Below are positions 1 to 5,892 of a DNA stretch of 25,542 nt, piece by piece (the first letter of the stretch is position 1; each line of letters begins with the position of its first letter). This stretch comes from a virus, in the IMG/VR virus record IMGVR_UViG_3300048030_000132, positions 1 through 25,542 of that record; one strand, 5' to 3'. The position numbers and the translations under genes were made by a program. The notes beneath the pieces were generated by a model that was given only the letters and a program-made list of their open reading frames with translations, searched no databases and had not been told where the DNA came from.

Positions 1-269
1 ACAGTTTCGGCAATAACAGGAAATGCTTTTAAGTCTGCTTTAATATCATTAAACTCTGCAGGTTGGGTTCCGCGACACGCTATGACTAAATCTTCTTTGT
101 TCATAAAGCGATATGCCTGGGCACCTTCCTTATTATAAAATTCAATTGTTGTAAAACCTAACTTTTTTGCTTGCTTTTTAACATCAGATGTGTTATTATT
201 ATAAGCTAATGCACTTAGTTCGGCAAACAACAAGGAACGCTGTTTAAAATTCATGTTTGTAATTGACAT
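1..269 (-). CDS. Class 3 lipase-like protein, N-terminal part (runs off the left edge)
   Basis: The minus-strand frame starts with ATG at 269-267, after a good ribosome binding site (GAGGGAG on the minus strand, about 5 bases upstream), and stays open for 89 codons to the window edge. The protein begins MSITNMNFKQRSLLFAE. It contains ALAYNN near residue 19 and then KEGAQAYRFMNKEDLVIACRGTQP at about residues 47-70, interrupted here only for quoting length. The pattern F-x-(5-9)-VIACRGTQ is typical of the N-terminal part of class 3 lipases (alpha/beta hydrolases), where an aliphatic strand ends in a R-G-T oxyanion-loop motif. The GxSxG nucleophile would lie outside the window, so activity cannot be judged. 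It is the only minus-strand gene seen, and it is transcribed divergently from the 356-3534 operon. Family call from motif only. Confidence 0.7.
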   Translation of the reverse strand, partial: MSITNMNFKQRSLLFAELSALAYNNNTSDVKKQAKKLGFTTIEFYNKEGAQAYRFMNKEDLVIACRGTQPAEFNDIKADLKAFPVIAET

Positions 270-310
270 AATACTCCCTCATATAGTACAAGTTAACTCA
301 TGTACTGCAA

Positions 311-318
311 TATTTATT
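311..318 (-). promoter_or_regulatory. Candidate late-type promoter for the lipase-like gene
   Basis: Read on the minus strand this is AATAAATA, close to the T4 late consensus TATAAATA. It lies 41 bases upstream of the lipase-like start codon. It is paired with a divergent box at 328-335. Short motif in AT-rich DNA, so only moderately supported. Confidence 0.4.
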
Positions 319-327
319 AATTTGAAC

Positions 328-335
328 GCTAAATA
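328..335 (+). promoter_or_regulatory. Candidate late-type promoter for the 356-3534 operon
   Basis: GCTAAATA, a TAAATA box like T4 late promoters, with 20 bases between its end and the first ATG of the operon. The same GCTAAATA octamer recurs at 4663 and 5852. A ribosome binding site GGAGAG follows at 343-348. Confidence 0.45.
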
Positions 336-355
336 GTAATACGGAGAGTAGAGAT

Positions 356-619
356 ATGAGAAAACGTACTAGAAGCATACTTGAAGAACTGAACAATTTA
401 GATCGTTCTCGTAGAAGTCAAGACCATTTGATAGAAGCAAGTGGAAGCAACATCATTGAAAGTGCTATTAATCTTTTAAATAAGATTTCAAAAACTTATG
501 ATGCAGATACAGCAAGTGAATTAGAAAGACGTTTTCTAAATAGTATTAGAACAGGCGATCCACGTAAATTTAAACGTAGTATTACAAAAGTAATTGAGAA
601 CAAACACAATGACCAATAA
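356..619 (+). CDS. Small conserved-type phage hypothetical, 87 aa
   Basis: Starts with ATG after GGAGAG at 343-348. The protein is highly charged and predicted mostly helical, with an N-terminal MRKRTRSILEELNNLDRSRR and a basic C-terminal third (RRFLNSIRTGDPRKFKRS). No catalytic motif, signal peptide or membrane segment is visible. It is the first gene of a tightly packed operon and its 3' end overlaps the next start by 11 bases. The basic, helical character would suit a small nucleic-acid-binding or scaffold-type protein, but that is only a guess. Function unknown. Confidence 0.75.
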   Translation: MRKRTRSILEELNNLDRSRRSQDHLIEASGSNIIESAINLLNKISKTYDADTASELERRFLNSIRTGDPRKFKRSITKVIENKHNDQ

Positions 620-1514
620 ATTGCTAGAAGGCGGATCTATGCCTAATGTAGGACCAATTCATATAGATGAAATTAATCCTACTCTTGACGCACTAGAAAA
701 AGATTTAGGTATTGACCTAAAGAACAATGTTCTAGGTAGTGTTGGAAAGAAAGAATTCAGCGGCGACATTGATGTTGCCATACAAGTTGCACCAGAAGAT
801 ATTCCAGAACTAATTAAAAAGTTAGAAGCTAGTTCATTAATTAAAGCTCTTCAAAAAACTAGTATTATAATGACAAGTGTTGATATTATTGGGTTTGATC
901 CTAACAAACAAAGTGATGATCCAAAACACGGCGAGCGAACAGGCACAGTACAGGTAGACTTTATGCCAGGCGACCCAGGTTGGATGAAAACTTATTACCA
1001 CTCACCAAGTGCCGACGAAAGCAAATACAAAGGTGTGTTCCGTAACATTATGATTGCTACTATTTGTGCAATTTACCAACGTGATGCATCAGAAGAAAAG
1101 ATTGACGATGGTCGTCCTGTAGAAGTAGAGCGTTGGATGTGGGCACCAGACAAAGGCTTAGTAAGAATTAAACGTGTACCAAAACCTAAAGCAAAGGGCG
1201 ACGGGTATACAAAAGCAAATTTAAACACAGTAATTGGGAATCCAATTCAAACAGCACCAGAAATTGCAAAAGCATTAGGTCTTAACGGACCAGAAGATTT
1301 AAACTCATACGAAAGTTTAAAAGCCGCAATTGAAAAAAATTATGCACCGGAGATGGTTGAAAAGATTTTAGATAGTTTTGCAGATAATAAACAAGTGCAA
1401 GACATTGGCGTGCCAGATGATTTAGTTAAACAAGAAAGTTTAGCTGATGTACAACTTGAGCGTATTAAAGAACTAAGTGGTACCTTGTTAAACAGTACAA
1501 GGATGATTTGTTAA
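609..1514 (+). CDS. Pol-beta-type nucleotidyltransferase-fold protein
   Basis: Residues 43-55 read GSVGKKEFSGDID. This matches the nucleotidyltransferase superfamily signature: G-S, then two acidic residues spaced D-x-D at the end of a strand (D53, D55). A third candidate carboxylate is D117 in VQVDFMPGD, on a later strand as the fold requires. A basic middle part (about residues 160-200) and a helical C-terminal third follow. ATG at 609 is chosen over an in-frame TTG at 594; a second possible start is ATG 639, which has a GAAGGCGG-like site in front. The gene overlaps both neighbours by a few bases and precedes a ligase-like gene, so the two are probably translated together. The family does NMP transfer to nucleic acids, proteins or small molecules. 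The actual substrate here is unknown. Confidence 0.72.
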   Translation: MTNKLLEGGSMPNVGPIHIDEINPTLDALEKDLGIDLKNNVLGSVGKKEFSGDIDVAIQVAPEDIPELIKKLEASSLIKALQKTSIIMTSVDIIGFDPNKQSDDPKHGERTGTVQVDFMPGDPGWMKTYYHSPSADESKYKGVFRNIMIATICAIYQRDASEEKIDDGRPVEVERWMWAPDKGLVRIKRVPKPKAKGDGYTKANLNTVIGNPIQTAPEIAKALGLNGPEDLNSYESLKAAIEKNYAPEMVEKILDSFADNKQVQDIGVPDDLVKQESLADVQLERIKELSGTLLNSTRMIC

Positions 1515-2746
1515 TGAGATACACAGATTTTAAACTTGTAGAACGTAAGCAAAAAACTGGCAGTGCAGGACAAGCCAAAGGCAAAGATCCAATGCCAAAA
1601 GCAACACCAGGACGTAAAAAGCATCCACTACAAGATAAACTAGTAGGCGAAGCAATAGTCAACGAAGCAGAAGCTCGTATACAACACATGGAAGACTTAG
1701 TTTTCCGTGAAGGATCGCAAGGTGCAGTACGTGCTATTGAAAGTTTAAAAAGTTTAGAACAAGGTTCACATAAAGATGTAACAATTAAATGGGACGGCTC
1801 ACCGGCTGTAATATTTGGACGTGACGCAGATGGTAACTTTGTTTTTACAGATAAGTCAGGCTTCAGTGCAAAAGGATACGATGGCAAAGCCAAATCAGCA
1901 AAAGAACTAGCACAGATGTTAAAGAACCGTCCAGGCTATGCAAAGAATCCAGAAGGGTATGGCCCATTCATTGCTAACATGGTAGACGTGTACGACGAGT
2001 ATGAAAAAGCAGTTCCTAAAGACTACAGAGGATTCTTTAAAGGTGACTTGTTATATTTTAACACACCTGAAATACAAGACGGGCATTATGTGTTTACGCC
2101 AAACATTGTAACTTATTCAGTAAAACAAGACAGTGACATTGGCAAGCGTATTGGAATGAGCAAGACTGGAATTGTTATACATAGAGAAGCAGACATATCA
2201 GGTGCTGAAGGACCATTAAGAGATACAAACATATTTCAAGGTAATGAAGTATTAGTGTTGCCACCGGTAGTAGCACAAGAACCGCCAAGTGTTGACGACT
2301 CACAACTTAAAACATTACAAGCAATGGTAACAAAGCACGGTCCTTCAATTGATGCTATACTTGAAAAGAGACAAGGACTATCAGACTTGTCACAAATATT
2401 TTATACCTATATGAATTCAAGAGTTGATTCAGGTATTAAAAACTTAGCACAAGACTTTGCAGGTTGGCTTGCAACATCTAAAGTCAGTAAGCCTAAACAA
2501 CAAAAGGTTATTGAGATAATTAATAACAATGTTGAAGGGTTTAATGCTATGTGGGATCTAGTACATGGAATAATGAAAGTTAAAGACAACATTATTAATC
2601 AACTAGAAGATCAAGAAGCTGATATTACGGCTACTATCAAAGGTGAAAAGGGCGGCGAAGGCTATGTACTTGCACATCCAGGGGGCGATATTAAACTTGT
2701 TCCTAGAGAATTTTTTACAAAACACAACAGAGCAGTGGAGAGATAA
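1514..2746 (+). CDS. Ligase-like covalent nucleotidyltransferase candidate, 410 aa
   Basis: Residues 92-97 read KWDGSP, matching motif I (K-x-D-G) of DNA/RNA ligases and capping enzymes, in which the lysine is adenylated or guanylated. A strand motif FKGDLLYF near residue 176 resembles motif III, with D in place of the usual E. Near the C terminus EGYVL (382-386) and DIKLVPREFF (K394) resemble motifs IV and V. The ordering I-III-IV-V is correct, but about 200 residues separate III from IV, far more than usual, so an insertion or an unusual subfamily is implied. The N-terminal 55 residues are basic and low in complexity. ATG 1514 overlaps the stop of the preceding nucleotidyltransferase gene by one base (TAATG); AAGGAT lies about 10 bases upstream. 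Role proposed, not proven: nucleic-acid end joining or adenylation. Confidence 0.6.
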   Translation: MRYTDFKLVERKQKTGSAGQAKGKDPMPKATPGRKKHPLQDKLVGEAIVNEAEARIQHMEDLVFREGSQGAVRAIESLKSLEQGSHKDVTIKWDGSPAVIFGRDADGNFVFTDKSGFSAKGYDGKAKSAKELAQMLKNRPGYAKNPEGYGPFIANMVDVYDEYEKAVPKDYRGFFKGDLLYFNTPEIQDGHYVFTPNIVTYSVKQDSDIGKRIGMSKTGIVIHREADISGAEGPLRDTNIFQGNEVLVLPPVVAQEPPSVDDSQLKTLQAMVTKHGPSIDAILEKRQGLSDLSQIFYTYMNSRVDSGIKNLAQDFAGWLATSKVSKPKQQKVIEIINNNVEGFNAMWDLVHGIMKVKDNIINQLEDQEADITATIKGEKGGEGYVLAHPGGDIKLVPREFFTKHNRAVER

Positions 2747-3181
2747 ATGAAAAACTACATGAAAGAATATGAAGCACATCTTAATGATATTACTAAAGAT
2801 GTACTTGACGAAGGCTTTGAATCTTCGCCATTAGAAAAGAAATTAGCCAAGTACGGCAGAATACTAATGGACCAGGCAGTGACACAAAAAGATGATGCAC
2901 TATCAAACTTAATGTCAAAAGTTGGTGATCAACTTACAAACTATGGCACAACTTATGGTGCAAGCAGTTTGGAAGATCTAGTAAAGAAAACTGGAGCAAC
3001 ACCAAATGTAATTAAAAAGATGTTAGCATTTGCTGAGAAGATTGCACAAACTACCGGCGACTTCAAAGCAGATCATAAAGATGGCGGACTAGATGACGAA
3101 GGCGATGATGATTTTACATCAGGTGCTGACGACGAAATGGATGCAATGGCAGCAGATCAAGCGGCAAGAGACAAAATGTAA
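2747..3181 (+). CDS. Acidic phage hypothetical, 144 aa
   Basis: Starts directly after the upstream stop, with GGAGAGAT as ribosome binding site. The N terminus MKNYMKEYEAHLND is short and amphipathic, resembling the leader peptides of T4 prohead-targeted internal proteins. The centre is helical, and the last 40 residues are strongly acidic (GGLDDEGDDDFTSGADDEMD). There is no enzyme motif, membrane segment or signal peptide. It is the fourth gene of the operon and its stop overlaps the next ATG by one base. The acidic tail could be a protein-interaction or DNA-mimic-like segment, but no function can be assigned. Confidence 0.75.
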   Translation: MKNYMKEYEAHLNDITKDVLDEGFESSPLEKKLAKYGRILMDQAVTQKDDALSNLMSKVGDQLTNYGTTYGASSLEDLVKKTGATPNVIKKMLAFAEKIAQTTGDFKADHKDGGLDDEGDDDFTSGADDEMDAMAADQAARDKM

Positions 3182-3534
3182 TGGAGTTTATCCAAGCTAT
3201 AGAAAACGGTTCAGAAATACTTCTAGACGATGACATCAAACAAATGATTGAAAGTTTAGACTTAGAAAACCTTGACGAAGATGCGTTAGATAGAATTGAA
3301 CAACGTGTAAGTCAGCGTGAAATTGCTCTGTACGGTTTCCTTGTAGGCAAGTCTAATGCATTAAAAGCTAAACTTGCAGTTGATAAGATACAAGCAGGCC
3401 AAACTGTGCCAACTAATATAGCAAATGGATACAAACCAGCTGTTGAAATGATACATGATATTGTAAAAGCAGGTCCTGGATACATAAATCTACTAAAAAG
3501 CCTACATCAACGAGCCAAAAGAGCATCTAATTAG
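3181..3534 (+). CDS. Phage hypothetical, 117 aa
   Basis: Last gene of the 356-3534 operon, joined to the previous gene by a TAATG overlap. The N-terminal 55 residues are acidic and helical (IESLDLENLDEDALDRIEQR). The C-terminal half is more basic and ends in KRASN. No recognised motif, membrane segment or signal peptide is visible. The complementary charge to its acidic neighbour's tail and the tight coupling suggest the two act together, which is inference only. Confidence 0.75.
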   Translation: MEFIQAIENGSEILLDDDIKQMIESLDLENLDEDALDRIEQRVSQREIALYGFLVGKSNALKAKLAVDKIQAGQTVPTNIANGYKPAVEMIHDIVKAGPGYINLLKSLHQRAKRASN

Positions 3535-3545
3535 GGTATTTTTTG

Positions 3546-3601
3546 TCTAAATGGTAAATACATATGTATAACTTTACAGAGAGTAGAGTTGACCATTTAG
3601 A
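3546..3601 (+). promoter_or_regulatory. Late-type promoter nested in a 10-bp inverted repeat
   Basis: TCTAAATGGT (3546-3555) and ACCATTTAGA (3592-3601) are perfect inverted copies. A TAAATA box, GGTAAATA (3553-3560), overlaps the left arm, so a transcript starting about 7 bases after it would lack that arm, while read-through RNA could fold the stem. The next gene's site AGGAG (3608-3612) lies just outside the stem. The region 3535-3619 holds no gene. Confidence 0.45.
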
Positions 3602-3619
3602 GAAAACAGGAGAAATAAA

Positions 3620-3871
3620 ATGGCAGTAGTATCAAACCCAAATGCGGCAGTAGTTGCAAAGAGTGGCATTGGCCCAACAACATACATCTATGCAGTAGCA
3701 ACTGGAACAATTACAGTAGCGGCAGCATGTGATTCAATCACTACAACATACGGCGGAACAATCGCTGGTGTTGAAGGTACAGCAGACGGCAACCACGTTG
3801 CAGTACAAGGTGGGCCAGGTGGCGCAGAAGCAGTTAGTGGAATTTCACTAGTAGCAACATTTGCCGCTTAA
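3620..3871 (+). CDS. Small Gly/Ala/Thr-rich protein of unknown function, 83 aa
   Basis: Starts with ATG after a strong AGGAG at 3608-3612. It is almost free of charged residues and rich in Gly, Ala, Thr and Val, with alternating beta-type patterns (TYIYAVATGTITVAAACDS). This suits a small beta-structured protein rather than an enzyme. It has no signal peptide. It sits alone between a candidate promoter inside an inverted repeat and a strong intrinsic terminator at 3893-3924, an arrangement expected for a gene expressed separately and perhaps at high level. A small virion accessory or decoration protein would fit, but no family is recognised. Confidence 0.75.
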   Translation: MAVVSNPNAAVVAKSGIGPTTYIYAVATGTITVAAACDSITTTYGGTIAGVEGTADGNHVAVQGGPGGAEAVSGISLVATFAA

Positions 3872-3892
3872 TTAACCTAATACCTTAGGACT

Positions 3893-3924
3893 AAAGGGTT
3901 CAGTTTTTACTGGACCCTTTTTTT
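3893..3924 (+). terminator. Intrinsic terminator after the 83-aa protein gene
   Basis: An 11-bp stem AAAGGGTTCAG / CTGGACCCTTT with one G-U pair and a 6-base loop (TTTTTA), followed by a T-run at 3918-3924. It ends the single-gene unit 3620-3871. Confidence 0.85.
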
Positions 3925-3941
3925 ATGACTGTAAATACAGT

Positions 3942-4334
3942 ATGAAATTTACTATCCAAACATTGATAGACGTTACTAAGACAGATGTACGTAGACACGA
4001 GCATCCTAAACTTGTCAATCAACAAGCAAACTTTAATACCTTATACAATACACTTGGATTAAGAACTAATCCAGATAGATTTACTGTTACTAATGAAAAA
4101 GTTGCAGTAGCAAATTTAGGATTCGGAAGTGAGTACAAAAACAAGCAAATGGTTTGGACCGTTGACTTTGAAGTTGAACAGATAGATTCAACTAATACTG
4201 ATTTAATGATTGAAGATTTTCATATGGTTCCGATTATTGCAGGTTTAGACGAAACTATTAAATTAAAGAATAAGATGTTTGTCACATTAGATAATAAATT
4301 TACTAATATATTATTTGAGCGTACGGATAAATAA
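3942..4334 (+). CDS. Conserved-type phage hypothetical, 130 aa
   Basis: ATG at 3942 directly follows CTGTAAATACAG, a 12-base palindrome containing a TAAATA box; no clear ribosome binding site is seen. The protein has an N-terminal charged segment (DVTKTDVRRHEHPKL) and then alternating strands (MVWTVDFEVEQIDS, FHMVPIIAGLDETI). There is no signal peptide or membrane segment. The overall look is of a compact alpha/beta protein. It follows the 3893 terminator, so it must be transcribed from its own promoter or by read-through. Function unknown. Confidence 0.72.
   Translation: MKFTIQTLIDVTKTDVRRHEHPKLVNQQANFNTLYNTLGLRTNPDRFTVTNEKVAVANLGFGSEYKNKQMVWTVDFEVEQIDSTNTDLMIEDFHMVPIIAGLDETIKLKNKMFVTLDNKFTNILFERTDK
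4326..4333 (+). promoter_or_regulatory. Candidate late-type promoter before the small membrane protein
   Basis: GATAAATA overlaps the stop codon of the upstream gene and lies 81 bases before the ATG at 4415. It is the same octamer as at 19065. The interval 4335-4414 otherwise shows no convincing gene. Confidence 0.4.
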
Positions 4335-4414
4335 CAGTGTACAAGGCAACTAATATAATACAACTTTAGGCATATGAAGGGCAACGTAGGAGTTTACTTT
4401 AACGGAGGAGTATT

Positions 4415-4654
4415 ATGGCGGATTTGCCAACTACAGATTTAGAAAGACAAAGTTTAGAAGCACACGTAGACTTATGCGCTTTGCGTTATGCCGCGTTGGA
4501 TAAGCGTCTTATCACAGTCGAAGAAAAGATGGAACACATCCATCAAGATATTATTAACGGTCAATCATCAATGACAAAAGTCTTAATTGGTACAGCAGGT
4601 ACTATTATTGCAGGACTTTTATCTACTGTAATCGTAATAGTAATGCAGATGTAA
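4415..4654 (+). CDS. Small coiled-coil membrane protein with XhlA/holin-like layout
   Basis: Preceded by a strong GGAGGAG site (4402-4408). Residues 8-50 form a predicted helical or coiled-coil segment (LRYAALDKRLITVEEKMEHI). Residues 55-78 form one hydrophobic membrane segment (KVLIGTAGTIIAGLLSTVIV). An N-terminal helix that counts heptads, then a single C-terminal transmembrane helix, is the layout of XhlA-type proteins and some small phage holins. The sequence gives no stronger proof. It could serve in lysis or as a membrane anchor for another phage protein. The 79-aa length fits either use. Confidence 0.68.
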   Translation: MADLPTTDLERQSLEAHVDLCALRYAALDKRLITVEEKMEHIHQDIINGQSSMTKVLIGTAGTIIAGLLSTVIVIVMQM

Positions 4655-4675
4655 TACTTGGAGCTAAATAGAAAC

Positions 4676-4963
4676 ATGCTATTAAGAGAGTTTTATACAC
4701 AACCAACCCAAATAGACGAGAAACAAGTGTGGGCACGTTCAGGAAAGAACGTGGTGCGCAAGTATCGTTGTACTAGTGGCCGTAGAAAAGGTCGTGTAGT
4801 AGCAAAAATGTCACAGTGCTTTGCCGCTCCAAACATGAAACAAAGCAAAGTACTAAAAGTTATGAAAGCAAGACTTGGACCTAGACTAGCTAAAAAGATT
4901 AAACGTACAAAACGAATTAATCCTGCTAGTAAAAGAGTACAAGCATTGAACAAAAGAAGATAA
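4676..4963 (+). CDS. Small very basic protein, likely nucleic-acid binding, 95 aa
   Basis: I start it at ATG 4676 (MLLREFYTQPTQIDE). An in-frame TTG at 4658 is possible, but a GGAG at 4659-4662 serves the ATG, with a long 13-base spacer. The protein is extremely rich in Lys and Arg (RKYRCTSGRRKGRVVAKMS, KKIKRTKRINPASKRVQALN) and has two Cys. The chemistry points to DNA or RNA binding. A TAAATA octamer (4663-4670) ends 5 bases before the ATG. The N-terminal LRE could be a prohead-protease-like site, which would make it a candidate packaged protein. No named family recognised. Confidence 0.75.
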   Translation: MLLREFYTQPTQIDEKQVWARSGKNVVRKYRCTSGRRKGRVVAKMSQCFAAPNMKQSKVLKVMKARLGPRLAKKIKRTKRINPASKRVQALNKRR

Positions 4964-4965
4964 AA

Positions 4966-5208
4966 ATGAAAGTTTTCGAAGTCACACAAGCAAAGGTAAG
5001 CAGAGCACAGGGCAACGAAGTTGAGTTAGATCATGGTGATGGAACCAAGACCGTAATTGATACTAAGAAAAATCCTCAAGCAATCCAGCGTGACCAACAA
5101 GGAAAACTTAAAGTTACCAAGCCAAGCAACAGCTCAATGAAGCAAGGTAACAACAACCAACCCCGAACACCTCGCCCAGGCGAGAAAATAGATATAGAAA
5201 CTGATTAG
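4966..5208 (+). CDS. Small polar phage hypothetical, 80 aa
   Basis: Begins two bases after the stop of the basic protein. The N-terminal half is beta-like (MKVFEVTQAKVSRAQGNEVE) and includes VELDHGDGTKTVIDTKKNP. The C-terminal half is polar and disordered, rich in Gln, Asn, Pro and Lys (SSMKQGNNNQPRTPRPGEK). No membrane segment or enzyme motif is visible. It is part of the packed run 4676-5838. Function unknown. Confidence 0.7.
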   Translation: MKVFEVTQAKVSRAQGNEVELDHGDGTKTVIDTKKNPQAIQRDQQGKLKVTKPSNSSMKQGNNNQPRTPRPGEKIDIETD

Positions 5209-5210
5209 TA

Positions 5211-5420
5211 ATGAAGATCAACGAACTAATAAATTCGTTTGAAATTTTTATTACGAATGAAGAGCGAAGTATTTACGAAACTATGAACGAGAAATCGGCA
5301 TTAGCTCAGTTTAATGAGAGAGAACAATTCATTATTCAGAACCTAATAAGAAAGAGTTTAGTAAGTAAAGTTATATCTAACGGACAGGTACTGGTTGTAA
5401 AAAATGATCACAAAATCTAA
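5211..5420 (+). CDS. Small phage hypothetical, 69 aa
   Basis: ATG two bases after the preceding stop (TAGTAATG). It is a short, acidic-to-neutral, mostly helical protein (ERSIYETMNEKSALAQFNER) ending in a strand (SNGQVLVVKNDHKI). It overlaps the next gene by 17 bases, which supports translational coupling. No motif recognised. Confidence 0.65.
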   Translation: MKINELINSFEIFITNEERSIYETMNEKSALAQFNEREQFIIQNLIRKSLVSKVISNGQVLVVKNDHKI

Positions 5421-5838
5421 GAATCTTCTTAGCGATTTAGAAAAAATCGTTAATGCGTCTATTGATCCTTCGATGTTTCCTTATAAAAAAGGCAACTCGA
5501 TAAGAATAGGAAAGTACGCAATACGAACAACAAAGTACGGACATAAAGTATTTGACTGTGAACTAAACTGTATGATAGCAGAAACGTTCTCAAAAACTGC
5601 GGCAGTAGCACTAGCAAAGTATACATCGCAACACGAAGAAGACAGATCAGCACATGAATGTATTCTTAGGATAGATCGAAAGGTTGAAAAATGGTATAAT
5701 GATTGTATGTTTTATCGCAATACTATACAACAAACAGATGATCCAATAAAAGCAGATGTTGCACATACTAGATATGATATTGCTAAAACAGAAACGGAAC
5801 ATGCCCGGAGTCAATTAGATAAATACATTTATAGCTAA
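5404..5838 (+). CDS. Conserved-type marine phage hypothetical, 144 aa
   Basis: The N-terminal half carries a beta-rich block around residues 29-50 (NSIRIGKYAIRTTKYGHKVF) followed by an alpha segment (AETFSKTAAVALAKYT). The C-terminal half is a long helix pair (ILRIDRKVEKWYNDCMFYRN; AHTRYDIAKTETEHARSQLD). From memory this pattern is shared by many marine T4-like phages, always as a hypothetical. There is no signal peptide or membrane segment. ATG 5404 lies inside the previous gene. The function is unknown; the helical tail suggests assembly into an oligomer. Confidence 0.75.
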   Translation: MITKSKNLLSDLEKIVNASIDPSMFPYKKGNSIRIGKYAIRTTKYGHKVFDCELNCMIAETFSKTAAVALAKYTSQHEEDRSAHECILRIDRKVEKWYNDCMFYRNTIQQTDDPIKADVAHTRYDIAKTETEHARSQLDKYIYS

Positions 5839-5851
5839 AGTAGTTAAAAAG

Positions 5852-5859
5852 GCTAAATA
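5852..5859 (+). promoter_or_regulatory. Candidate late-type promoter before the 337-aa protein
   Basis: GCTAAATA, identical to the boxes at 328 and 4663, ending 33 bases before ATG 5893. Confidence 0.45.
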
Positions 5860-5892
5860 AATTATAAAGCATAATACATTAGGAAGAATGTA

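Noticed and set aside
1465-1893. Antisense open frame opposite the ligase-like gene
   Set aside because: No ribosome site, no motif, and the + strand frame has clear domain motifs.
4374-4442. Tiny frame (MKGNVGVYFNGGV) ahead of and overlapping the small membrane protein gene
   Set aside because: Weak ribosome site, 22 codons only, and it ends inside the next gene; the GGAGGAG there clearly serves ATG 4415.
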